Source: Niveibacterium microcysteis (lineage in GTDB: Bacteria > Pseudomonadota > Gammaproteobacteria > Burkholderiales > Rhodocyclaceae). Taken from it: 64,000 nucleotides of DNA. The DNA is taken from positions 3,224,001-3,288,000 of the forward strand of contig NZ_CP071060.1 of assembly GCF_017161445.1 (NCBI RefSeq), given 5' to 3'. Of this stretch, positions 9,185 through 15,938 are shown piece after piece. Positions within the stretch are counted from its first letter, which is position 1, and every line of letters starts with the position of its first letter. The notes below the pieces were generated by a model. That model searched no databases, was not told the DNA's origin, and worked only from the letters and a program-made list of their open reading frames with translations. The translations under genes were made by a program, and so were the position numbers.

Positions 9185-11014
9185 ATGTTCCTGCTACACC
9201 CCCAGGTAGAACCGTGGCTCGTCCGCGGCGAGGAAGGCGTCAAGCTCACACTGCTGACCGAGCGCAGCGAGGGGCTCACGGTGATGTTGCGCTGCGAGCC
9301 GGACAACGAAGCGCGCTTCATCGACATGACCCATACCGGCCGCGAAGCCGAGTTGCACCGTTTCGAGGCCACCCTGCCATGGGATTCGGGCAACGACCCC
9401 ACGGTCTACTGCTTCAAGGTCATCGAAGAAGGCAAGCAGTACTGGCTGGCCGGCGATGGCCAGCACCATCGCGTGCCGCATCGCGACCAGATGTTCCGCA
9501 TCAACCGCGTCGATACGCCGCCGACTTGGGTGCGTGATCAGGTTTTCTACCAGATCTTCCCCGACCGCTTCTGCCAGGGCGACCCCTCGCTTGCGGTGCA
9601 GACCGGCGAATACACCTACGGCAGCGGCCGCATGAAGGTGGTCGCCAAGCGCTGGGGCGAGCCGGTGAATCCCGAGCTGCCGGCCACCGAGTTCTATGGC
9701 GGCGACCTGATCGGCGTGCGCCGCAGCCTCGACTACCTGCAGAACGAGCTCGGCGTGACCGCGCTCTATCTCAACCCGATCTTCGTCTCGGGGAGTAACC
9801 ACAAGTACGACACCGAGGACTACTACAACGTCGACCCGCACCTGGGCGGCAATGAGTCCCTCGCCGCGCTGTCCGCCGAGATGAAGTGCCGCGGCATGCG
9901 GCTGATCCTCGACGCAGTGGTGAACCACACCGGCACCAACCACCCCTGGTTCAACCTGCACGGCCGGCACGACAGCATCGGCGCAACGCAGAGCGCGAAG
10001 TCACCGTGGCGCGACTGGTACTACTTCGACGAAGCCGGCTACTACTACGGCTGGAACGGTCACAAGTCGCTGCCGGTGTTGGATTTCAGCTCGCGAGGTC
10101 TGCGTGATGCGATCTACGCTGGGCCCAATGCGGTGCTGCGGCACTGGATGCGGGCGCCCTACAGCATCGATGGCTGGCGCTTCGACGTGATCCACATGCT
10201 GGGTGAAGGCCCAGGCTCGAACAACAACGCCCACTATGTGCGCGAATTCCGCAAGGCCCTGCGCGAAGAGAACCCGCAAGCCTATGTGATGGGCGAGCAC
10301 TTCAACGAGGCCACGCGGTGGCTGCAGGGTGACCAGGAAGACGGCGCGATGAACTACTACGGCTTCGCGCACCCTGTGCGCGAATGGCTGGCCGGCACCG
10401 ACATCGCGTATCACGCGGCGCGGCTCGATACGGTGGAGTTCGGCGCCTGGCTCGATTCGGCACGCGGCCGCATCCCCTACGACAACCAGCTGACGCAGCT
10501 GAACCTGCTCGACAGCCACGACACGGCGCGCTTCTTCACGCTGGTGGGCACCGACACCGAAGCGATGAAGCTCGCCGTGAGCCTGCTCTTTGCCTACCCC
10601 GGTGTGCCTTGCATCTACTACGGCGACGAGATCGGCCTCGAAGGTGGTCAGGACCCGGATTGCCGCCGCTGTTTCGACTGGGATCGCAACCACTGGAATC
10701 GCGAACTGTTCGAGCACTACAAGGCGCTGATCGCACTGCGCAAGGCACGGCCCGAACTGCGCCACGGCGCCTACCAGACCCTGCTGGCAGAAGGTGACAC
10801 CTATGCCTTCGCGCGCTACACGAAAGAATCAGTGTCGGTGTTCGCCCTCAACCGGGGCGATCGCCCGCATGCCGTGCGCCTGCCGCTGTGGGTGCTGCCG
10901 CTGCACAAGAAGCACTGGTGCGCGCCTGGCGGCGAGCCGATCGCCAACGAGCCGGGCTGGATCACGACGATCCTGCCGCCCCGCTCGCATGTGATCCTGC
11001 TCGGCGAGGATTAA
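9185..11014 (+). CDS. malZ: maltodextrin glucosidase (GH13, MalZ type)
   Basis: Cytoplasmic alpha-glucosidase that removes glucose from the reducing end of maltodextrins. 609 residues against about 605 in E. coli MalZ. An N-terminal beta domain (about 1-115) precedes the GH13 barrel. Catalytic and binding motifs seen: DAVVNHTG (region I), GWRFDVIHMLG with the nucleophile Asp (region II), VMGEHFNEA with the acid/base Glu (region III) and LLDSHDTARF (region IV). FYQIFPDRF is shared with MalZ/neopullulanase enzymes. An AAGGAG precedes the ATG. Only three bases separate it from the sugar kinase, so liberated sugar could be phosphorylated by that partner. Confidence 0.93.
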   Translation: MFLLHPQVEPWLVRGEEGVKLTLLTERSEGLTVMLRCEPDNEARFIDMTHTGREAELHRFEATLPWDSGNDPTVYCFKVIEEGKQYWLAGDGQHHRVPHRDQMFRINRVDTPPTWVRDQVFYQIFPDRFCQGDPSLAVQTGEYTYGSGRMKVVAKRWGEPVNPELPATEFYGGDLIGVRRSLDYLQNELGVTALYLNPIFVSGSNHKYDTEDYYNVDPHLGGNESLAALSAEMKCRGMRLILDAVVNHTGTNHPWFNLHGRHDSIGATQSAKSPWRDWYYFDEAGYYYGWNGHKSLPVLDFSSRGLRDAIYAGPNAVLRHWMRAPYSIDGWRFDVIHMLGEGPGSNNNAHYVREFRKALREENPQAYVMGEHFNEATRWLQGDQEDGAMNYYGFAHPVREWLAGTDIAYHAARLDTVEFGAWLDSARGRIPYDNQLTQLNLLDSHDTARFFTLVGTDTEAMKLAVSLLFAYPGVPCIYYGDEIGLEGGQDPDCRRCFDWDRNHWNRELFEHYKALIALRKARPELRHGAYQTLLAEGDTYAFARYTKESVSVFALNRGDRPHAVRLPLWVLPLHKKHWCAPGGEPIANEPGWITTILPPRSHVILLGED

Positions 11015-11017
11015 GCC

Positions 11018-11920
11018 ATGGCACGCATTGCAGTCGCAGGGCTCTATACGTTGGAAACCAACCTGCGTATCGAGGGCTTTCCGCTCCCCTACTACCCGGT
11101 CACCTACCCCTTTCACGGCATCACGCAGGCGCATGCCGGCGTCGGGCTGAACGTCGGGGTCGCACTGGCGGGCCTCGGCCATGAAGTCAGGCTCGCCACG
11201 TTGATCGGGCAGGATGAACCGGGCGACAACCTGCTCGCCGCCCTGCCCCGCTTCGGGCTGGATGGCGGCCACGTCGCGCGGATCGCTTCGGCCACTTCGC
11301 AGTCGGTGATCCTCGTCGCACCGGACGGCAATCGCCAGATCCACTGTGATCTGAAAGACCTGCAAGAGAATCACTATCCGCAGGACAAGGTCGACAGCCT
11401 GCTCGCCGACGCTGCGCTGGCGGTGGTGTGCAACATCAACTTCGCACGCCCCCTGCTCGCCGCGGCGCGCGAACGCGGCATCCCGATCGCCACGGATGTG
11501 CATGCGCTCAGCAACTTTGACGACGCGTACAACCGCGACTTCATGGCCGCGGCGGACATCCTGTTCCTGTCGCACGAGCAGTTGCCCTGCGCACCGCAGG
11601 AGGCCATCGCCGCGCTGCGCGCACGCTTCGATCCGCGTGTGCTGGTCGTCGGCCTCGGCGCTGGCGGCGCACTGTTGTCGGAACGCGGTGCCGACACGCT
11701 GCACGTTCCGGCAATCGCACCACGCGGCGTGGTGAACACCATCGGTGCCGGCGACGCGCTGTTCTCCGCCTTCGTCGACCAGACGCTGCGCGGTACCCGT
11801 GCCCCGCTTGCGCTTCGTAATGCGGCGCTGTTTGCCGGCACGAAAATCAGCGAGAGTGGCGCAACCTGTGGGCTCATGAACGCAGCGCGCTTCGCCGAAG
11901 CGATTGCTGCCACCTACTGA
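11018..11920 (+). CDS. PfkB/ribokinase-family sugar kinase
   Basis: 300-residue kinase of the PfkB family, which phosphorylates sugars or nucleosides with ATP. Seen: an N-terminal glycine-rich sugar-binding segment (AHAGVGLNVGVALAGLG) and the C-terminal PfkB signature NTIGAGDALFSAF holding the catalytic Asp and anion hole. It sits directly behind malZ, which favours a hexose such as glucose as substrate, but this is inference. The residue pattern does not match ribokinase or fructokinase closely enough to name. Confidence 0.88.
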   Translation: MARIAVAGLYTLETNLRIEGFPLPYYPVTYPFHGITQAHAGVGLNVGVALAGLGHEVRLATLIGQDEPGDNLLAALPRFGLDGGHVARIASATSQSVILVAPDGNRQIHCDLKDLQENHYPQDKVDSLLADAALAVVCNINFARPLLAAARERGIPIATDVHALSNFDDAYNRDFMAAADILFLSHEQLPCAPQEAIAALRARFDPRVLVVGLGAGGALLSERGADTLHVPAIAPRGVVNTIGAGDALFSAFVDQTLRGTRAPLALRNAALFAGTKISESGATCGLMNAARFAEAIAATY

Positions 11921-11968
11921 GGCGCAGGCGCCCACCCCGTCACCGATTGATTGATCTGGATTCACCGC

Positions 11969-13138
11969 ATGGCCCGTATCACCCCGGTTGCCGCCCGCAT
12001 TGCGACCAAGGCGCACTTCTTCGTCAGCGGATTGCTGTTTGCCACCTGGGGCGTGCATGTGCCCACGGTCAAGGCGCATTACCTGCTGTCCGAATCGGCA
12101 CTCGCCGGTCTGATGCTGGCCTCCGGCATCGGCGCCCTGATCGCGCTGACTCGCGTCGGCCATTGGGTTGCACAGCATGGCGCGCGGCCGGTCGTGATGG
12201 TGGGCGGAGTGGCCGTCGCCGCGCCGCTGGTATTGCTGCTCGGGATGCCAGGCTATCTCGCGATGCTCGCGCTGATGTTCGCATTCGGGCTTGCGACCGG
12301 CGCCTTCGACGTCGCGATGAATGCGGAAGCGGTGGCAGTCGAGCACGCCTATGCGCGGCCGATCATGTCCTCCTTCCACGGATTCTTCAGCCTTGGTGGC
12401 ATGGTCGGCGCCGGCATTGGCAGCCTTGTCGCGGCCGCGGGTGTCGCGCCGACAACGCACCTTCTGCTTGCCGGCATCGGCGGCGGCGCGGTGATCCTGA
12501 TCGCAAGCCGCTGGATGCTGCCGGATGAAGCCACTCATTCCCCGGACGAGCCAAGTGGCGGCTTCAGCCTGCCGCCGGGGCCGATTCTGCTGCTCGGCTT
12601 GCTGGCAGCCCTCGGCCTCGTCGGCGAAGGCGCCATGTACGACTGGAGTACGCTCTACATGGCCAAGGAACTGGGCAGTCCGCAGGCACAGGCAGCCCTG
12701 GCCTACGGCGCCTTCTCCGCGGCAATGGCCACCGCGCGCTTCGGCGGCGACTGGGTGCGCGCGCATGTGGGGCCGGAACCGCTGCTGCGCGCCTCTGCCT
12801 GGCTTGCCGCTGCCGCGATGAGTGCCGCCTTGCTGATCGCCCAACCCTGGGCCGCTTTGCTCGGTTTCGCGCTGGTCGGCATCGGATTCGCCAACGTCGT
12901 GCCCGTGCTCTTCACCGCGGCAGCCCGGATTCCCGGCATCACACCGGCTCGCGGTATCGCTGGCGTTTCCAGTTGTGGCTACCTCGGCTTCATGATCGGC
13001 CCGCCGGTGATCGGGGCGATTGCGCAGCACTGGGGCCTTGGCGTCGGGCTCTTCGTCGTTGCCGTGTTTGCCGCGCTCGTCGCGCTGCTGACCACGCGGG
13101 CGCTTCGACCACGAAGCGAAACTGCCGATCAACGCTGA
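11969..13138 (+). CDS. MFS transporter (YbjJ-like)
   Basis: 389-residue major-facilitator protein with 12 predicted helices, similar in layout to the uncharacterised YbjJ group. Seen: FFVSGLLFATWGVHVP in helix 1, the DVAMNAEAVAVE region in helix 4 and GDWVRAHVG between helices 8 and 9, all typical of that group. The start is ATG 11969, preceded by GGA; a TTG at 11951 would add six residues. It follows the MalZ-kinase pair by 48 bases and may share its transcript. The substrate is unknown; sugar or drug-like compounds are possible. Confidence 0.85.
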   Translation: MARITPVAARIATKAHFFVSGLLFATWGVHVPTVKAHYLLSESALAGLMLASGIGALIALTRVGHWVAQHGARPVVMVGGVAVAAPLVLLLGMPGYLAMLALMFAFGLATGAFDVAMNAEAVAVEHAYARPIMSSFHGFFSLGGMVGAGIGSLVAAAGVAPTTHLLLAGIGGGAVILIASRWMLPDEATHSPDEPSGGFSLPPGPILLLGLLAALGLVGEGAMYDWSTLYMAKELGSPQAQAALAYGAFSAAMATARFGGDWVRAHVGPEPLLRASAWLAAAAMSAALLIAQPWAALLGFALVGIGFANVVPVLFTAAARIPGITPARGIAGVSSCGYLGFMIGPPVIGAIAQHWGLGVGLFVVAVFAALVALLTTRALRPRSETADQR

Positions 13139-13158
13139 ACAACCACCACTGGCATTGC

Positions 13159-13178
13159 ATACAGTTGCGATACTGTAT
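13159..13178. promoter_or_regulatory. 20-bp inverted repeat overlapping a promoter (candidate operator)
   Basis: Perfect 7-bp arms ATACAGT and ACTGTAT around a 6-base spacer. The right arm overlaps a TATAAG -10 box (13176-13181), with TTGCAT (13155-13160) as a possible -35 at a short spacing of 15. It lies 47 bases upstream of the small ORF at 13225. The half-site orientation is opposite to a LexA box. Confidence 0.5.
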
Positions 13179-13224
13179 AAGCTTCCAGCTACACGTTGTT
13201 CAAAGCCCTCACCGGAGACCCGCC

Positions 13225-13395
13225 ATGATCCGCATGCCCCGCACCCTGACCTCCTCAGCCCTGCGTGCACCGCTGCGCGCCTGTGACGCCGCCCTGAGCC
13301 TGCGAGCCCTGGCAATGCTGGATGTGGTTCGCCGCCGCGGCCGCACCTGGGGCCTGCTCGCCACTTACGAAGAAGGCCGGCTCGGCCTGCGTTGA
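13225..13395 (+). CDS. small hypothetical protein, 56 aa
   Basis: 56-residue basic protein with a correctly spaced GGAG (13214-13217) before its ATG and its own promoter/operator upstream, which supports it being real. The composition is Arg/Leu/Ala-rich, with an amphipathic middle helix (RALAMLDVVRRRG) and no signal peptide or known domain. I do not recognise it. It lies between the MFS gene and the manganese riboswitch. Confidence 0.5.
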   Translation: MIRMPRTLTSSALRAPLRACDAALSLRALAMLDVVRRRGRTWGLLATYEEGRLGLR

Positions 13396-13502
13396 ACCCC
13401 TTCAGGCGAGGCGCAAGGGCCTTGCCACCTCGGTCCGCGGCAACGATCTGAGCACGCCGCGTTCGACCATCGCGGCCGAACACGCTAAAATGCGCGCCGT
13501 CA

Positions 13503-13655
13503 TTGGGGAGTAGCCGCCCTTCGCGCCAGCGGAGGGGCCTGCGTCAACACACTTGGCCCACCCGGCCATGGCGCAGGCGGTTCCCGTACTTGGCAAGACC
13601 ATTGACCACGACGCTGCCGGACTGGCCGGGGCGCGCGTGGTCATTGGATCCGCCG
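13503..13655 (+). ncRNA. yybP-ykoY manganese riboswitch
   Basis: Leader of the Mn-exporter gene. The two conserved sides of the yybP-ykoY aptamer are visible: GGGGAGTAGC at 13505-13514 and GCGTCAACACACTTGG at 13541-13556, matching the GGGGAGUAGC...CGUCAACAUACU core known from E. coli mntP and alx leaders. A following stem pairs 13599-13610 with 13636-13647 with one mismatch and could form the expression platform. This family senses Mn2+ and raises expression when Mn is high. The conserved RNA also shows that this stretch is not protein-coding. Confidence 0.85.
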
Positions 13656-13670
13656 GCCAGGGAGTTCAAA

Positions 13671-14246
13671 TTGGAAGCCTTCCTCATCTCGACGGGCGTC
13701 GTCGCCCTGGCCGAAATCGGCGACAAGACGCAGCTGCTCGCCTTCATCCTCGCCGCAAAATTCCGTCGCCCCGTACCGATCGTGCTCGGCATACTCGTCG
13801 CCACGCTCGCCAACCACGCTGGCGCCGGCGCGCTGGGCGCCTGGATCACCTCACTCGTCAGCCCCGGAGTGATGCGTTGGGTGCTCGGCGTGTCCTTCAT
13901 CGCGATGGCCGCCTGGATCCTGGTGCCGGATGAATTCGATGAAGACGACGCCAAGCTCGCGCGCTACGGCGTCTTCACCACAACGCTGATCGCGTTCTTC
14001 CTCGCCGAGATGGGCGACAAGACGCAGATCGCCACCGTCGCGCTGGCCGCGCAATACAAGTCTGTCGTGATGGTCGTGGCCGGCACCACGCTGGGCATGA
14101 TGCTCGCCAACGTACCTGCAGTGATCCTCGGCGACCGCATCGCGAACCGCATCCCGGTTCGCGTCGTGCATGGTGTCGCCGCCGCGATCTTCGCCGTGCT
14201 CGGTGTCGCCACCTTGTTGGGTGCCGGCGAACGTTTCGGCTTCTGA
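13671..14246 (+). CDS. GDT1/TMEM165 (UPF0016) family Mn2+ exporter
   Basis: 191-residue inner-membrane cation exporter of the UPF0016/GDT1 family, in bacteria mainly a manganese efflux protein (MneA type). Six or seven predicted helices with the family's two ExGDKT motifs, EIGDKTQ in the first half and EMGDKTQ in the second. The TTG start at 13671 has AGGGAG six bases upstream and gives the family-typical N-terminus (EAFLISTGVVAL); the longer open frame runs through the riboswitch. Control by the upstream yybP-ykoY element is expected. It protects against excess Mn. Confidence 0.93.
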   Translation: MEAFLISTGVVALAEIGDKTQLLAFILAAKFRRPVPIVLGILVATLANHAGAGALGAWITSLVSPGVMRWVLGVSFIAMAAWILVPDEFDEDDAKLARYGVFTTTLIAFFLAEMGDKTQIATVALAAQYKSVVMVVAGTTLGMMLANVPAVILGDRIANRIPVRVVHGVAAAIFAVLGVATLLGAGERFGF

Positions 14247-14257
14247 GTCTGTAACGC

Positions 14258-14279
14258 GCGGGGCGCCGCAGCGCCCCGC
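14258..14279 (+). terminator. GC-rich hairpin after the Mn exporter
   Basis: Perfect 9-bp stem (14258-14266 with 14271-14279) with a CGCA loop, 12 bases after the stop codon. There is only a short T stretch, so termination may be partial and allow read-through into the KTSC gene. Confidence 0.5.
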
Positions 14280-14295
14280 CTTCCGGAGGTAGCGC

Positions 14296-14514
14296 ATGTC
14301 CATCGAACGCAAACCGGTCCGTCGTGGCGGCATCAAGTCCGCCGGCTACGATCGCAGCGCGCGGGTGCTGGAAATCGAATTAGACAATGGATCGGTGATC
14401 CAGCACACCGGGGTCGGCGACGAGATCGCTCGCCGCTTCTTGTCCAGCGGCTCGCCGGCAAGCTACTACCGCGACAACATCCAGGACGAATTCACGCAGC
14501 GCCGTGTGAAATGA
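14296..14514 (+). CDS. KTSC domain protein
   Basis: 72-residue protein that is essentially one KTSC domain, a small module of unknown role found alone or next to nucleic-acid-related domains. Seen: GIKSAGYDRSARVLEIELDNG, the typical strand pair, and YYRDNIQDEF near the C-terminus. A strong GGAGG lies 7 bases before the ATG. It ends 3 bases before the convergent mtfA stop. Confidence 0.85.
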   Translation: MSIERKPVRRGGIKSAGYDRSARVLEIELDNGSVIQHTGVGDEIARRFLSSGSPASYYRDNIQDEFTQRRVK

Positions 14515-14517
14515 CGC

Positions 14518-15351
14518 TCACCAGCTGAGCGGGTCGAGACGGTAGTAACGCGCGAGTTGTTCGTAGAGCGCTGGGTATTCCTCCTGCAGCGTGGCGGGCA
14601 GTTCGAAGAACACCTCGGTTGCGACGGCAAAGAATTCACCGGGGCTCGTCGCAGCGTAGGCGCGTAGCACGCTGGGCTCACCCACGCCAAGCCGCGCCTG
14701 AAGCTGAGCGTACGCGGCATTGAAGACGGACGACCATTCGCGGTAGCGCCGCCGTGAGGGCAGGGCCGGAGCACCGTTCGCGGAACCGGTCTCCTGATCG
14801 AGTTGGTGGGCAAATTCGTGCAGCACGACGTTGTGCCCGTCCTCATGCTCCGCCGCCCCCTCCACCGTGTCATGCCAGGACAGCACGACCTGGCCGCGTG
14901 CCCAGGATTCGCCAACACGCCCTTCGCGCTTTTCGGTGACCAAGCCGCTCGCATCGATCTGCCGCGTCGGCACTTCGAATGCCGCCGGATACACCAGAAT
15001 TTCATGCAGACCGGGGTAGTAATCCGTCGGCCGATTCAGCAGCAACAGGCAGGCCTGCGCCGCAATCGTGACGCGGATGACGTCGTTGATCTCCAGCCCA
15101 CCGCAGCCGACGAAGGACTTCTCGTCGAGAAACACTTGGATGTGCTGCTTCAACTGCAGTTGGAGGTCTGCCGGCAAGCGGCGGAAGTACGGCACGCGCC
15201 AGCGCAGGATCTCGCGCCAGGCATCGGGAAACGGCCGCGCGCGCACCGCGCTGCGGCGACGCTCAACCAGCGAGGGCCACATTCCGATCCATACCGCGAG
15301 GCCCAGGGCGAGCACCGCCAGCAACAGAAACGCCACGATCAGGCCCCGCAA
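14518..15351 (-). CDS. mtfA: MtfA-type zinc peptidase (M90)
   Basis: Zinc-dependent aminopeptidase family M90; E. coli MtfA binds and inactivates the repressor Mlc, linking it to glucose uptake control. 277 residues with an N-terminal membrane helix (about 3-25) and the catalytic HEFAHQLD (HExxH) in the middle, followed by a conserved Glu-containing helix. The start is a TTG at 15351 since no ATG fits; an internal Met at residue 24 would remove the helix. Unlike E. coli MtfA it appears membrane-anchored. It is the last gene of the leftward cyanophycin-associated set. Confidence 0.85.
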   Translation of the reverse strand: MRGLIVAFLLLAVLALGLAVWIGMWPSLVERRRSAVRARPFPDAWREILRWRVPYFRRLPADLQLQLKQHIQVFLDEKSFVGCGGLEINDVIRVTIAAQACLLLLNRPTDYYPGLHEILVYPAAFEVPTRQIDASGLVTEKREGRVGESWARGQVVLSWHDTVEGAAEHEDGHNVVLHEFAHQLDQETGSANGAPALPSRRRYREWSSVFNAAYAQLQARLGVGEPSVLRAYAATSPGEFFAVATEVFFELPATLQEEYPALYEQLARYYRLDPLSW

Positions 15352-15464
15352 ATGCTCGATGAGCGATGAGGGCTATCTGGGCGCGCGCCGCCCGAATTCA
15401 AGCACCGCACCCGGCCAAGTCTCATTTCCGGCAGCGCGCTGGCGCACGCGCCGCAAGCGGACGC

Positions 15465-15938
15465 TCAGAGGAAGCGGTCGAGCAGCCTGCGCGAATGCCG
15501 GTCCAGCGCCTGTGGATCGCGGATCAGGAACTGGATGCCGTGGCTGTCGGCGATCAGCATCGTTGAGCCCGCCAGACGGCGGATGTCTTCCTCGCCGCGC
15601 AGGATGAACTGCGTCTCCCCGCGGTCGGTCTCGACCGTCCAGGTGGACGGCGTCGCGAAGGTCGACACGCTGATGAGCCGGCGGATTTCGGGCACGAATT
15701 CACGGCTGCCCAGTTCGGTCTCCACCATCTCGCGCACCGTCGGCGGCAGATCGCCCAGCCGATCGACCCAGGCGAGTTCATGGCCATCCTGGCTGACCAG
15801 CGAGAGCCCGTCCTCTGGCGCTGCGATGGGAAACGCGCGCACCGGCACCACATTCTCATGCCGCTCGCCGGCTGCATCAGTCAGCTCCAGTCGCCCGAAG
15901 GCATTGCGTTCAAGTTGCCAGTCGATCATGGCGCTCAT
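15465..15938 (-). CDS. DUF1854 protein, cyanophycin-associated
   Basis: 157-residue cytosolic protein of the DUF1854 family. The family has no assigned activity but recurs next to cyanophycin genes together with a dedicated ABC exporter, as here. Seen: NAFGRLELTD near the N-terminus and the family's repeated WxVxTDRGxTxF-type segment (WTVETDRGETQF), then REEDIRRL-like text. It starts at an ATGA overlap with the ABC gene's stop, so the two are translationally coupled and probably act together. Role in cyanophycin handling is association, not shown. Confidence 0.85.
   Translation of the reverse strand: MSAMIDWQLERNAFGRLELTDAAGERHENVVPVRAFPIAAPEDGLSLVSQDGHELAWVDRLGDLPPTVREMVETELGSREFVPEIRRLISVSTFATPSTWTVETDRGETQFILRGEEDIRRLAGSTMLIADSHGIQFLIRDPQALDRHSRRLLDRFL

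Noticed and set aside
13159..13178. LexA (SOS) box
   Set aside because: LexA sites read CTGT-N8-ACAG; here the halves are in the opposite order (ACAG...CTGT).
10829..13483. 884-codon leftward open frame opposite malZ, the PfkB kinase and the MFS gene
   Set aside because: It spans several well-supported genes on the other strand, its translation is Arg/Gly/His-rich without domains, and it is the usual antisense openness of GC-rich codons.
13503..13670. N-terminal extension of the Mn exporter
   Set aside because: The stretch is a conserved riboswitch, and a strong ribosome site marks the TTG at 13671.
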